From assembly GCF_011400295.1 (NCBI RefSeq), contig NZ_CP049859.1, positions 496,001 through 560,000 of the forward strand: a DNA stretch of 64,000 nt. Direction: 5' to 3'. The notes beneath the pieces are model-generated. The model saw only the letters and a program-made list of their open reading frames with translations. It did no database searches and had not been told where the DNA came from. The stretch comes from Erysipelothrix sp. HDW6A (lineage in GTDB: Bacteria > Bacillota_I > Bacilli_A > Erysipelotrichales > Erysipelotrichaceae). Shown here in pieces: positions 43,980 to 53,094 of this stretch. The stretch's first letter is position 1. The number at the start of each line of letters is the position of its first letter. The translations under genes were made by a program, and so were the position numbers.

Positions 43980-44242
43980 TATAAAAGTTAGTATATGATG
44001 ATAATGCTAAAAAAGCTTTAGGTAAGTCAGATAAACACCAACAAGCTCTACTAGTTAAATGGATTGATACCCATCTTAACGAAAGCGGAAACCCAAGACT
44101 TTATTGTAAACAGTTAAAGGCAAACTTAAGCGATTACTGGAGATATAGAGTGGGTCAATACCGAATAATAGCAAAAATTGAAGATAAAACACTAACTATC
44201 GTAGTTGTGAAAATAGGTCATCGAAGAGAAGTATATAAATAG
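43976..44242 (+). pseudogene. RelE/ParE-superfamily toxin with premature stop
   Basis: Frame ATG-ATA-TAA at 43976 followed by 85 further sense codons to the TAG at 44240. They encode KLVYDDNAKKALGKSDKHQQ... and the classical RelE end YWRYRVGQYRIIAKI...VVKIGHRREVYK. Codon 3 TAA in place of an expected Tyr codon (MIYKLVYD) kills the toxin by a single substitution. There is no alternative start codon before codon 49. With the frameshifted antitoxin this is a dead RelBE-type module. Confidence 0.78.
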
Positions 44243-44268
44243 AAAGGTTTGAGTAAACTCAAACCTTT
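44243..44268. terminator. Bidirectional terminator
   Basis: Perfect stem AAAGGTTTGAG / CTCAAACCTTT with loop TAAA between the dead toxin and the convergent merR-type gene. Confidence 0.75.
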
Positions 44269-44333
44269 ACGACTGTAGACATTTGTAACAGCGTGAGCAG
44301 TATATTGAGTATACTGCTTATCATTATCTTCAC

Positions 44334-45005
44334 TTATCGCTTTAGCTTGGTGTATTTCCTGTTTACTACATCTAGCATATCTTTTGTTCTTACAAAGAAT
44401 AGATTGTATGCTGAAATTAAGATACATAATACTCCAATAATTAAAAATACAATACTTATGATATTTCCTAAGGTTTCTGTGCCAAATATTGGTTCAGATA
44501 GCATGAGAGCTTTAGAATATGCAATAACCAGTGCAATTCCAAAAACGAAAAAAACGAGATTAAAAAGTTTGCTAAAAATTATCGTCATGTTTTGCATTGT
44601 TCTGTAAATTGAGTCGTCTTGTTTGTCGACTCCTTCAAACATTTCTTTATGCTTCAAATGTAATTCCTCCCTTTCTGCAGCGAGTGATTTATTAATGGTG
44701 TTAATCATTATCTTTGTTTCTTCAATTGAATCGTTAAGGATAGTTAGTTGGTGTTCTAATCTTTGGATTCGGGTAGTGTATTCATTAGTAGAAAGTAATG
44801 CTTTGATTTCCTTTAAAGAAAACCCCATCGTTCTATATAATAGTATTTCCTGGAGAAATTTAATATCACTTTCTGAATAGTAACGATATCCGTTCTCACC
44901 AATTTTTGAAGGTAATAATAATTGTATTTTTTGATAGTAATGAAGTGTCTTAACTGTTACACCTGTTTCCTGTGCAACCTGACTTACCGTATAACGTGAG
45001 TTCAT
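44334..45005 (-). CDS. Membrane-anchored MerR-family regulator
   Basis: 223 residues from MNSRYTVSQVAQETGV. An N-terminal MerR winged helix (TVKTLHYYQKIQLL, GYRYYSESD, MGFSLKEIKALL), a coiled-coil dimerisation helix, and then, instead of a drug-binding domain, two strongly hydrophobic helices (about 150-172 and 182-205) with a short charged tail. It probably senses membrane state or a membrane ligand. GAAAGGAGG fixes the start at 45005. The promoter has a 19-base spacer holding a GC-rich palindrome, the usual MerR target, so it is probably autoregulated. Confidence 0.83.
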   Translation of the reverse strand: MNSRYTVSQVAQETGVTVKTLHYYQKIQLLLPSKIGENGYRYYSESDIKFLQEILLYRTMGFSLKEIKALLSTNEYTTRIQRLEHQLTILNDSIEETKIMINTINKSLAAEREELHLKHKEMFEGVDKQDDSIYRTMQNMTIIFSKLFNLVFFVFGIALVIAYSKALMLSEPIFGTETLGNIISIVFLIIGVLCILISAYNLFFVRTKDMLDVVNRKYTKLKR

Positions 45006-45024
45006 TGTTCCTCCTTTCAACGCT

Positions 45025-45055
45025 ATTATCCACCCTCCCCAAAGGGGAGAGTCAA
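45025..45055 (-). promoter_or_regulatory. MerR-type promoter with 19-bp spacer and dyad operator
   Basis: On the minus strand TTGACT (45055-45050) and GATAAT (45030-45025) are 19 bases apart, with the dyad CTCCCC-TTT-GGGGAG (45049-45035) in the spacer; long spacers with central dyads are untwisted by MerR activators. Confidence 0.75.
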
Positions 45056-45290
45056 GCATATCTTTATATTTTTACTATATATTTTCATTTTACATTAATT
45101 GGATTCTTTTCTCTATTGGATTTTGAACTTGAAATATTTGATTGCATGCTTATTGAAAACCTCAGAGTAATAAGTTGTTGGTTTATCACAATAGAAAAAG
45201 TTCTCCTGAGGCATCATCGATCGCTATATATAGATTAAGCTTATTTTCCATGCTATGATAAGGAAGTTAGAGAGAATGAGGGAACGTAAG

Positions 45291-45944
45291 ATGAAAAAAG
45301 CAATAATATTTGATTTTGATGGATTAATTATCGATACAGAGTCTGCATGGCATTATGCATTTGAAACACATCTCAAAGAGAACTTCCAATATGATATGAA
45401 GATGGAAGATTTCTTAACCTGTATTGGTTCAACCAATGATCACTTCATGCAACGTCTTAATGAAGATATTAACTTAGGTGATGGTAAAGAAGAACTTTTA
45501 AGAACCGTAAACGCTGCCGCAAAAGATCGCAGTGAGAACTTACCGTTAATGGCTGGTATCTATGATCTACTAGAATATGCAAAGGCAAATGATATCGTCT
45601 GTGTAATAGGTACAAGTTCCAATAGAGAACACATTGAAAGACACCTTGATCGCTTAAATATTCGTCAATATTTTGATCACTATGTTACATCCGATATTGT
45701 CGAGAACATCAAACCAAATCCAGATATCTATAATAAAGCAGCAGAACTTATTGGGCTTCCAAAAGAAGATATCGTAATCTTTGAAGATTCCTTAAATGGA
45801 CTGATTGCAGGAAACCGTGCTGGAATTGATGTTGTGATTGTTGCGAACATGGTTACAAAACATATTGATTTCCCTGAGACTTATCTTGATCTTGTACATT
45901 CAATGGAAGACTATTCCTATCAAGATCTATTTTCTAAAGAATAG
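45291..45944 (+). CDS. HAD-IA family phosphatase / phosphoglucomutase-like
   Basis: 217 residues: FDFDGLIIDTES (motif I with the DxD of beta-PGM-like enzymes), GTSSN (II), KPNPDIY (III Lys) and FEDSLNGLIAG (IV). Cap type C1. It may be a sugar phosphatase or beta-phosphoglucomutase-like; the mal genes here make glucose-1-phosphate in the alpha form, so no link is claimed. The start at 45291 follows GAGGGAA. Confidence 0.85.
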   Translation: MKKAIIFDFDGLIIDTESAWHYAFETHLKENFQYDMKMEDFLTCIGSTNDHFMQRLNEDINLGDGKEELLRTVNAAAKDRSENLPLMAGIYDLLEYAKANDIVCVIGTSSNREHIERHLDRLNIRQYFDHYVTSDIVENIKPNPDIYNKAAELIGLPKEDIVIFEDSLNGLIAGNRAGIDVVIVANMVTKHIDFPETYLDLVHSMEDYSYQDLFSKE

Positions 45945-45950
45945 ATTCAC

Positions 45951-45997
45951 AAGCACAAAGCCTCCGTTATTAAATAGTGAGGAAATTGTGCTTTTTT
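45951..45997 (+). terminator. Intrinsic terminator
   Basis: Outer stem AAGCACAA / TTGTGCTT, inner CCTC / GAGG, then T-run. Confidence 0.75.
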
Positions 45998-46062
45998 AAT
46001 GAGCTAGGATATCTATGTTTTTTCTATTATGATAAAATATTGATGTTAGTTGGAGGTTTATC

Positions 46063-46470
46063 ATGATACGCTACGCAGAATTAAAAGATGTGGAGAAACT
46101 ATTAAGTCTTGATTCCCACATTGATAAAGACGAACTTAAACACAAACTTGAACTAGAACGCGTCCTTGTCTTAGAACAAGAAGGAGAGATTGTTGGCTGG
46201 TTACGCTATAGTATGTTCTGGGATCAAATTCCATTTATTAACTATCTGTATGTAACAAAAAATCACCGTCTTCAAGGTTATGGACTGATGCTTCTTACTT
46301 ACTTTGAAATGGAAATGATGGCCCGTGGTAACTTAATGGTAATGAGTGCGACAGCATTTGATAATCCTACACAACACTTCTTCCGTAAATTTGATTACTA
46401 TGATTCAGGTAATTTTATCTTACCTGGAGAAAATCTTGAGTTGATGTTTGTGAAGATTCTGGAACGATAA
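46063..46470 (+). CDS. GNAT family N-acetyltransferase
   Basis: 135 residues: IRYAELKDVEKLLSL at the N-terminus, VGWLRYSMFWDQIPFINYLYV and the acetyl-CoA loop NHRLQGYGLMLL, ending in FRKFDYYDSG. The acceptor is unknown. TTGGAGG precedes the ATG. Confidence 0.82.
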   Translation: MIRYAELKDVEKLLSLDSHIDKDELKHKLELERVLVLEQEGEIVGWLRYSMFWDQIPFINYLYVTKNHRLQGYGLMLLTYFEMEMMARGNLMVMSATAFDNPTQHFFRKFDYYDSGNFILPGENLELMFVKILER

Positions 46471-46492
46471 GAACATAGTTTATGTTCTTTTT
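46469..46492 (+). terminator. Intrinsic terminator
   Basis: Stem AAGAACATA / TATGTTCTT, loop GTT, T-run; overlaps the GNAT stop. Confidence 0.75.
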
Positions 46493-46509
46493 AATAGGAG
46501 GGCTATTGT

Positions 46510-47301
46510 ATGAGTCTTTGGGAATGTCCAATATGTAAGGAAAACTTAGAACAAAAAGAAAAACAATTTGTATGTAAAAACAATCACCAATTTGATATTG
46601 CTAAACAAAATTATATTAATCTACTTATGTCACAAATATCGAAAGATAAGCAACACGGAGATAGTAAAGAAATGGTACTTGCTCGCTCTAACTTCTTAGA
46701 GAAGGGTTATTACACAGTGTTTCGTGATACTTTAGAATCAATCAGTTCACAGTATGTACCTACTTCTGTACTTGATATAGGATGTGGTGAAGGCTGGTAT
46801 GCTGAGAATCTTTCAGTACCTAATTTGTATGGAATTGATATTTCTAAAGAAGCGATTAAACTAGCAACTAGACGTTTACCACAGTATCAATTTGCGGTTG
46901 CAAGTTCCTATGCTTTACCAATAGTGTCGGATTCAATTGATTTGGCCTATTCAATTTTTGCGCCATTTAAAATCGAAGAAGTACATCGTGTATTAAGAGA
47001 AGGAGGTATTTTTATCGAAGTATTTCCACTACCAAAACATCTCTACGATTTAAAACATATTCTTTACGATAAGCCATATTTAAATCCAGAATACACAACA
47101 GAATATGAAGGTTTTGAGTTGCTTGAGGTAAAAAAGGTAAGTGATGCGATAAAGATAGAAACATCTGAAGATATTCATAATCTCTTTATGATGACGCCTT
47201 ACTATCACCGTACTCCGGAAAGCAATAAGAAAAGACTTGCTGTATTTGTGGAAATGAATACTGATATTGGTTTTGGATTTGCGATATTTAGAAAGAAATA
47301 A
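46510..47301 (+). CDS. rlmA: 23S rRNA (guanine-N1)-methyltransferase RlmA family
   Basis: 263 residues. An N-terminal zinc ribbon (C-P-I-C near 6-9, then C and H near 22-26) is followed by a Rossmann methyltransferase with SAM motif VLDIGCGEGWY and FAPFKIEEVHRVLREGG. RlmA enzymes methylate G745/G748 of 23S rRNA (and in some species modulate tylosin-type macrolide sensitivity). AGGAGGG precedes the ATG. Confidence 0.87.
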   Translation: MSLWECPICKENLEQKEKQFVCKNNHQFDIAKQNYINLLMSQISKDKQHGDSKEMVLARSNFLEKGYYTVFRDTLESISSQYVPTSVLDIGCGEGWYAENLSVPNLYGIDISKEAIKLATRRLPQYQFAVASSYALPIVSDSIDLAYSIFAPFKIEEVHRVLREGGIFIEVFPLPKHLYDLKHILYDKPYLNPEYTTEYEGFELLEVKKVSDAIKIETSEDIHNLFMMTPYYHRTPESNKKRLAVFVEMNTDIGFGFAIFRKK

Positions 47302-47326
47302 CGAAGTTTACACAAGAGGGTCTACA

Positions 47327-47355
47327 TTGACAAGACGCTCTATTTAAAGTATTCT
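47327..47355 (+). promoter_or_regulatory. Promoter of the leuS T-box transcript
   Basis: TTGACA (47327-47332), 17-base spacer, TATTCT (47350-47355). Confidence 0.8.
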
Positions 47356-47359
47356 TAAG

Positions 47360-47580
47360 GAAAGCAATGATAGGAAATAGTAGTCGTGGTTACTTATATA
47401 GAGAGCTAATGGTTGGTGGAAATTAGTTAAGTGAAATGATGAACTCATCCTTGAGCCAAATTCATGAAAATTAGAGTAGTGAATTTCGTTTCTCACGTTA
47501 CGAGATTGAGAGCTTATCAAACTGATAGGAATAAAGGTGGTACCGCGATAGATTCGTCCTTTGTAGGTACTTTTTTTATT
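47360..47580 (+). promoter_or_regulatory. T-box leader (tRNA-Leu-responsive) of leuS
   Basis: The 5' leader has the conserved T-box AAGGTGGTACCGCG at 47534-47547, followed by a terminator stem (GGTACC...GGTAC) and a T-run at 47571-47577. The upstream part folds as Stem I, and GAACTC at 47441-47446 offers CTC as a leucine specifier codon, fitting the downstream leuS. Uncharged tRNA-Leu would stabilise the antiterminator. Specifier placement is inferred by eye, not by folding. Confidence 0.88.
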
Positions 47581-47600
47581 GGATAAAAGGAGAGGTTAGA

Positions 47601-50003
47601 ATGTATAATCATTTAAAAATTGAGAAAAAATGGCAACAATTCTGGAGTGATAACGAAAGTTTCAAGACAGATATCCATGACTTCGATAAACCTAAATATT
47701 ATGTATTAGACATGTTCCCATACCCATCGGGGAATGGACTTCATGTAGGGCATCCGCGTGGCTACACAGCTACAGACGTAATTGCTCGTTACAAACGTAT
47801 GAAAGGTTTTAACGTGCTTCACCCAATGGGATGGGATGCCTTTGGATTGCCTGCTGAGCAGTATGCATTGAAATCAGGAAAACATCCAAATGGCTTCACA
47901 GAAGCAAACATTGAAGTGTTTAAGAAACAAATTAATTCACTTGGATTATCTTATGATTGGTCACGTGAAATTTCCACAACGGATCCTGATTACTACAAGT
48001 GGACACAATGGATCTTCACAAAACTCTATGACATGGGTCTTGCTTATGTTGATGAAAAACCAGTTAACTTCTGTCCAGAGCTTGGAACTGTCTTAGCAAA
48101 CGAGGAAGTTATCAATGGAAAATCAGAAGTAGGTGGATTCGATGTAATTCGTGTTCCAATGCGCCAATGGGTCTTGAAGATTACAGAATATGCAGAACGT
48201 TTATTAGAAGACTTAGAACTTGTAGACTGGCCTGCATCAACTAAAGAGATGCAAATTAACTGGATTGGAAAATCAGTAGGATCCAATGTAGTGTTCAAAG
48301 TAGATGAACATGACTTAGAATTCACTGTCTTTACCACACGTGCTGATACTTTATTTGGAAGTACATACTGTGTGTTAGCACCTGAACATCCATTCGTTGC
48401 GCAAATCACAACTGACGAACATCGTGCTGAAATTGATGCATACGTAGACATGGTAATGCATAAAACAGACCTCGAACGTACAGACCTAAATAAAGATAAA
48501 ACAGGTGTATTTACAGGTGCTTATGCTATTAACCCTGCAAATGGTAAACGTGTGCCAATCTATATTGCCGACTACGTACTTGCAGCTTATGGAACAGGTG
48601 CAATTATGGCTGTTCCAGCACATGATGAACGCGACTATGAATTCGCAAAGAAATATAACTTAGACATTATTCCTGTACTTGAAGGTGGAAACATTGAAGT
48701 GGAAGCATTCACAGAAGATGGTGTTCACATTAATTCAGATTTCTTAGATGGAATGAACAAAGAAGATGCAATCAATACAATGAATGCATGGTTAGTTGAA
48801 AATGGTTATGGTGAAGCGAAGACAACATATAAACTTCGTGACTGGTTATTCTCACGTCAACGTTACTGGGGAGAACCAATTCCTATTATTCATATGGATG
48901 ATGGTACAATGCGTACTGTTGATATTGAAGACTTACCATTAGAATTACCAGAGATGGAAAACTACCGTCCTGCGCCAGATGGACAATCACCACTTGCGAA
49001 CGCGAAAGAATGGTTGGATGTGGAATTTGCAGATGGATCACATGGTAAACGTGAAACCAATACTATGCCACAATGGGCAGGATCATGCTGGTACTACTTA
49101 CGCTTTATCGACCCACATAACACAGAAGCAATTGGTGATCCAGAACTATTAGAACACTGGATGAATGTTGACTTGTATATGGGTGGAGCAGAACATGCTG
49201 TACTTCACTTATTGTACGCGCGTTTCTGGCATAAAGTGTTGTATGACTTAGGTGTTGTGAAAGACAAAGAGCCCTTCAAGAAGTTATACCATCAAGGAAT
49301 GATTCTTGGAGCAAATAACGAGAAGATGAGTAAGTCACGTGGAAACGTTGTGAATCCAGATGATATTGTTGAAAGCCATGGAGCTGATGCTTTACGTGTT
49401 TATGAAATGTTTATGGGGCCATTGGATGGTGCTATTGCATGGAGTACACGTGGTTTAGATGGGATTCGTAAATGGTTAGATAGAGTGTGGAGATTGCTTG
49501 TAGAAAGCGATAAGATTTCTGACACTAATGATGGAACATTAGACTTCATCTATAACCAAACCGTTCAAAAAGTTACTTATGACATCGATAATTTTGGTAT
49601 GAATACTGCGATTGCGCAAATGATGACATTCGTTAATGAAGCATATAAGAGCGAAACAATTTATAGAGAACATGCACTTGGATTTATTAAGATGCTTGCA
49701 GTCTTTGCTCCTCATGTTGGGGAAGAATTGTATGAAAAAGTAACAGGTGAACAAGGTATTAGTTATGTTGCATGGCCAACATTTGATGAGGCAAAACTTG
49801 TAAAAGAAGAAACAGAAATTGTTGTTCAAATTAACGGTAAAATCCGTGCTAAATTCATGGCTCCTACAGGTAGCGATGAAGCAACATTAAAAGCAAATGC
49901 ATACGATCAAGCGCAGGTACAAAAATATCTTGAAGGTATGACAGTAGTAAAAGAAATCGTAATTAAAAATAAGATTGTTAATATCGTTGTTAAGCCTTCA
50001 TAG
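47601..50003 (+). CDS. leuS: Leucyl-tRNA synthetase
   Basis: 800 residues, full length for bacterial LeuRS. Class I: HIGH-type [18 protein letters not shown] near residue 40, CP1 editing domain with [20 protein letters not shown] and the [11 protein letters not shown] region, [15 protein letters not shown] (EKMSKSRGN near 575), an anticodon-binding helix bundle and a C-terminal domain. GGAGAGG precedes the ATG. Confidence 0.97.
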   Translation: MYNHLKIEKKWQQFWSDNESFKTDIHDFDKPKYYVLDMFPYPSGNGLHVGHPRGYTATDVIARYKRMKGFNVLHPMGWDAFGLPAEQYALKSGKHPNGFTEANIEVFKKQINSLGLSYDWSREISTTDPDYYKWTQWIFTKLYDMGLAYVDEKPVNFCPELGTVLANEEVINGKSEVGGFDVIRVPMRQWVLKITEYAERLLEDLELVDWPASTKEMQINWIGKSVGSNVVFKVDEHDLEFTVFTTRADTLFGSTYCVLAPEHPFVAQITTDEHRAEIDAYVDMVMHKTDLERTDLNKDKTGVFTGAYAINPANGKRVPIYIADYVLAAYGTGAIMAVPAHDERDYEFAKKYNLDIIPVLEGGNIEVEAFTEDGVHINSDFLDGMNKEDAINTMNAWLVENGYGEAKTTYKLRDWLFSRQRYWGEPIPIIHMDDGTMRTVDIEDLPLELPEMENYRPAPDGQSPLANAKEWLDVEFADGSHGKRETNTMPQWAGSCWYYLRFIDPHNTEAIGDPELLEHWMNVDLYMGGAEHAVLHLLYARFWHKVLYDLGVVKDKEPFKKLYHQGMILGANNEKMSKSRGNVVNPDDIVESHGADALRVYEMFMGPLDGAIAWSTRGLDGIRKWLDRVWRLLVESDKISDTNDGTLDFIYNQTVQKVTYDIDNFGMNTAIAQMMTFVNEAYKSETIYREHALGFIKMLAVFAPHVGEELYEKVTGEQGISYVAWPTFDEAKLVKEETEIVVQINGKIRAKFMAPTGSDEATLKANAYDQAQVQKYLEGMTVVKEIVIKNKIVNIVVKPS

Positions 50004-50031
50004 GATTTGTGAGAAATGATATAAACATCAC

Positions 50032-50075
50032 AAACAAGTGTGAATTCGTAAAAGAATGCACACTTGTTTACTTTT
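50032..50075 (+). terminator. Intrinsic terminator
   Basis: Stem AAACAAGTGTG / CACACTTGTTT (15-base loop) followed by ACTTTTG; ends leuS. Confidence 0.7.
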
Positions 50076-50160
50076 GTGAGAAATTATGGCGCGATTATTA
50101 AATACAAATAATTGTCTGAATTATGTACCTAAGGTATAATGTATAAGTCTAAAAGGAGAA

Positions 50161-52137
50161 ATGAAAATGGGAAAGAAAGTTGTTATCGTTGGTGCTGGAT
50201 ATTCAGGAATCCTAGCAGCCAAGAAACTTGCAAAGAATTTTAAAAAAGATAAGAACGTTTCGATCACAATTGTAGATCGTAATCCATTCAGTACAATGCT
50301 TACTGAACTACATGAAGTTGCTGCTTGTCGTGTTGACGAAGCTTCAATTCGTATGGATTTAAAACGTATCTTCGCTGGAAGAAAAGTTGATGTTAAACTG
50401 GACAATATTGAACGCGTAGATTTTGAAAATAAAGTAGTTGTCGGTTCACATGAATCATACGAATATGATTATGTTGTGATTGCTGCTGGTTCAAAACCTA
50501 CATACTTTGGAATTGAAGGGGCACAAGAAAATACATATACACTATGGTCATACGATGATGCAGTGAAACTACGTGATCGTATTCATGACGTATTCGTACG
50601 TGCTTCACAAGAACCAGATCTAAACAAACGTCGTCAACTCTTAACATTCTACGTTGTAGGTGCAGGGTTAACAGGTGTTGAAATGATGGGTGAACTTGCA
50701 GAATATGCACCTATCTTATGCGATAAATTTGGTTTAACAATGAAGGATGTAACACTTGTTGAAGTTGATGCTTTACCAGGTGCAGTTACAACACTTCCAG
50801 AAAAACCACGCAAGAAAATTGAAAAACGTTTACGTAAATTAGGCGTAACTCTTAAATTCAATACTAAAGTTATCAAGGTTACAGATTCATCCATTACTCT
50901 TGATACAAATGGAACAATTGAAGAAAACCCTGTTCATACAGTTATATGGACAGCAGGTATCCAATCAGCTGACTTAACTGCAGATTCAGGTGATAAACTT
51001 GAAGCATTACAACGTGGTGGACGTATTGAAACAGATATGTACTTACGTGCTAAAGGTAGCGAAGATGTCTTCGTTGCTGGTGACAATGCTTACTATGTTC
51101 TTGAAGGACAAACAACAGCATTACCACAAATGGTTGAAAATGCTGAACAAAGTGGTAAGTTAATTGCTCAAAATATTACAGCTTCAATTCGTGGAAGCAA
51201 GAAATTAACACCTTACAAACCAGCATTCCATGGAACAATGGTATGTATTGGTGGTCGTTGGGGTACTGCTACTGCTAAATTCGGTAAAGTACAATTCAAC
51301 ATGCCTTCATTCTTCGCAATGTTTGCAAAACACTTTATGAACTGTGTTTACTTCATGCAAGTATTGGGATGGAATAAAGTATTTAGTTACCTAAAACATG
51401 AAATCTTTACAATTCGCAACAAACGTAGCTTTGTTGGTGGACACTTCTCAAACCGTACACCAAGCTTCCTACTCATGCCAATCCGTGTTTGGTTAGGTAT
51501 GGTCTGGTTGTTTGAAGGGGTTAAGAAAGTTACAGAAGGCTGGTTAGATTTTGAAACTGGTCCTAAATTAGCTGGATTCTTTGGTGGAGCAACATCATGG
51601 TTCAACGGTATCTTAGGTATCGCTGATGCAAATGCTGGCGCAACTGGAGATGCTGTTGCTGGTGCAACAGGTGAAGCAGCTGCTAGTGCAGGAGAAATTC
51701 TCTTACACTTAAACTTCTTCAACTTTATCCAACCAATGTTTGTTTCTGGTACTGCTCTTGCAGATGCAAAACTTGAAAACTTAGCAATCAAACTAGATTT
51801 TAGCTTAATGAACTGGTTTGTAGATAACGTTATTCTTTCAAGTGATGGTATGCAATTCTTCATGCAAGCTATGGTTGTTGTTATGGAAATCTTAATTGGT
51901 CTTGCATTAATTGCTGGTTTATTCACAACAATTGCTGCAGGTATGTCAGTAATCTTACAAGTTATGTTCTTAATGACTACAGGATTATATTTAAGTAATT
52001 TCTGGATGTTTGTCGCTGGTATTGCTGTGCTCTTTGCAGGTAATACACTAGGTCTTGATTACTGGGTAAGTCCAAAACTCAAATCACTATGGAAACGAAT
52101 ACCGTTTATTAAAAAGTGGTATCTGTATCACGATTAA
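50161..52137 (+). CDS. ndh2: Type II NADH dehydrogenase fused to a DoxX-like membrane domain
   Basis: 658 residues. The N-terminal about 400 residues form an NDH-2 flavoprotein: GAGYSG at 11-16 (FAD), a second GAGLTG near 167 (NADH), and AGD near 300. The C-terminal about 240 residues are membrane-embedded (LLMPIRVWLGMVWLFEGVKK, then MEILIGLALIAGLF and the last helices), a DoxX-like four-helix unit interrupted by a loop with two copies of DxxAGAT (D489-T495, D497-T503). It moves electrons from NADH to demethylmenaquinone; membrane-extended NDH-2 proteins of this kind are the Ndh2 of flavin-based extracellular electron transfer. Start at 50161 or 50167. Followed by quinone side-chain genes. 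Confidence 0.9.
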   Translation: MKMGKKVVIVGAGYSGILAAKKLAKNFKKDKNVSITIVDRNPFSTMLTELHEVAACRVDEASIRMDLKRIFAGRKVDVKLDNIERVDFENKVVVGSHESYEYDYVVIAAGSKPTYFGIEGAQENTYTLWSYDDAVKLRDRIHDVFVRASQEPDLNKRRQLLTFYVVGAGLTGVEMMGELAEYAPILCDKFGLTMKDVTLVEVDALPGAVTTLPEKPRKKIEKRLRKLGVTLKFNTKVIKVTDSSITLDTNGTIEENPVHTVIWTAGIQSADLTADSGDKLEALQRGGRIETDMYLRAKGSEDVFVAGDNAYYVLEGQTTALPQMVENAEQSGKLIAQNITASIRGSKKLTPYKPAFHGTMVCIGGRWGTATAKFGKVQFNMPSFFAMFAKHFMNCVYFMQVLGWNKVFSYLKHEIFTIRNKRSFVGGHFSNRTPSFLLMPIRVWLGMVWLFEGVKKVTEGWLDFETGPKLAGFFGGATSWFNGILGIADANAGATGDAVAGATGEAAASAGEILLHLNFFNFIQPMFVSGTALADAKLENLAIKLDFSLMNWFVDNVILSSDGMQFFMQAMVVVMEILIGLALIAGLFTTIAAGMSVILQVMFLMTTGLYLSNFWMFVAGIAVLFAGNTLGLDYWVSPKLKSLWKRIPFIKKWYLYHD

Positions 52138-52146
52138 TAGGTTGTA

Positions 52147-53082
52147 ATGATGAAGGTTGTAACAGACAATTTACATTATGTTAAAAACGAGGTTGATAAA
52201 GTGCTATCAACCTCTCCTTTAATCATTCGAAAATATACACAACATCTGCTTAAGACAGAAGGAAAATATCTTCGTGCCTATGCAGTTCTTGTATCAGCTT
52301 TACGAGATGATATGAGTATTGATTATGATGCCGTAAAATTTGCGGCAGCAATTGAGATTTTGCACCTTGCAAGTTTAGTCCATGATGACGTTATGGACGA
52401 CGCTGATATGCGTCGAGGTAATGTAACACTTCATAAACTTTATGGACGTAAGACTGCAATTATTTGTGGTGATTACCTCTTAGCAATTGCAATGTCAATG
52501 GCCAACAGCATTGAAGATAAAGAAAAATATCTTGATTACAATATGCCTGACTATATGGAGGCAATTGCCTTAGGTGAGTTAAAACAACACATCAACAATG
52601 GTAATGTAAAACTTAAAATGAAGGATTACCTTGAAATTATCGAAGGTAAGACTGCGAAATTGTTTGAAGCCTCACTCTATGCCGGAGCTGTTACTTCAAA
52701 CGAAGAAGATATTGAAGCTTATAAGCTTGCAGGTCACCATATTGGGATGATCTTCCAGCTCTTAGATGATGTGTCTGATTTTGAAGATACACAGGAAAAA
52801 GCCAAAAAACCAGTTCAATCGGATTATGAACAAGGGGTGATTACTTTACCACTGATTCATGCCTTTGAAGAAAATCCTGAACTCCAAAAACGTGCAGAGA
52901 CAGAAACCTTAAGCCGTAAAGAACTGCAAGAAGCAGTTACCAAAGCAAAAGGTGTCGAAGCTACTTATGAAGTAGCAGAGAAGTATTATGCACAAGCAGT
53001 AGAAGCGATTCAATCTTTACAAGTACGAGAAGAGAAACGTCAATTATTGATGGAAATTCTCAATAAAGCAATGCGTCGCTAA
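52147..53082 (+). CDS. Polyprenyl diphosphate synthase
   Basis: 311 residues of the trans-prenyl synthase fold. First Asp-rich motif LVHDDVMDDADMRRG, GDYLLA, then QLLDDVSDF. It makes the long isoprenoid chain (probably heptaprenyl or octaprenyl) for the UbiA enzyme 12 bases downstream; equivalent to DmkB in Listeria electron-transfer loci. Starts 9 bases after ndh2, same operon. Confidence 0.9.
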   Translation: MMKVVTDNLHYVKNEVDKVLSTSPLIIRKYTQHLLKTEGKYLRAYAVLVSALRDDMSIDYDAVKFAAAIEILHLASLVHDDVMDDADMRRGNVTLHKLYGRKTAIICGDYLLAIAMSMANSIEDKEKYLDYNMPDYMEAIALGELKQHINNGNVKLKMKDYLEIIEGKTAKLFEASLYAGAVTSNEEDIEAYKLAGHHIGMIFQLLDDVSDFEDTQEKAKKPVQSDYEQGVITLPLIHAFEENPELQKRAETETLSRKELQEAVTKAKGVEATYEVAEKYYAQAVEAIQSLQVREEKRQLLMEILNKAMRR

Positions 53083-53094
53083 GAGAGGTTTACT

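Noticed and set aside
51387..51926. 179-codon minus-strand frame opposite the DoxX-like part of ndh2
   Set aside because: Composition mirrors the Gly/Ala membrane helices; no independent support.
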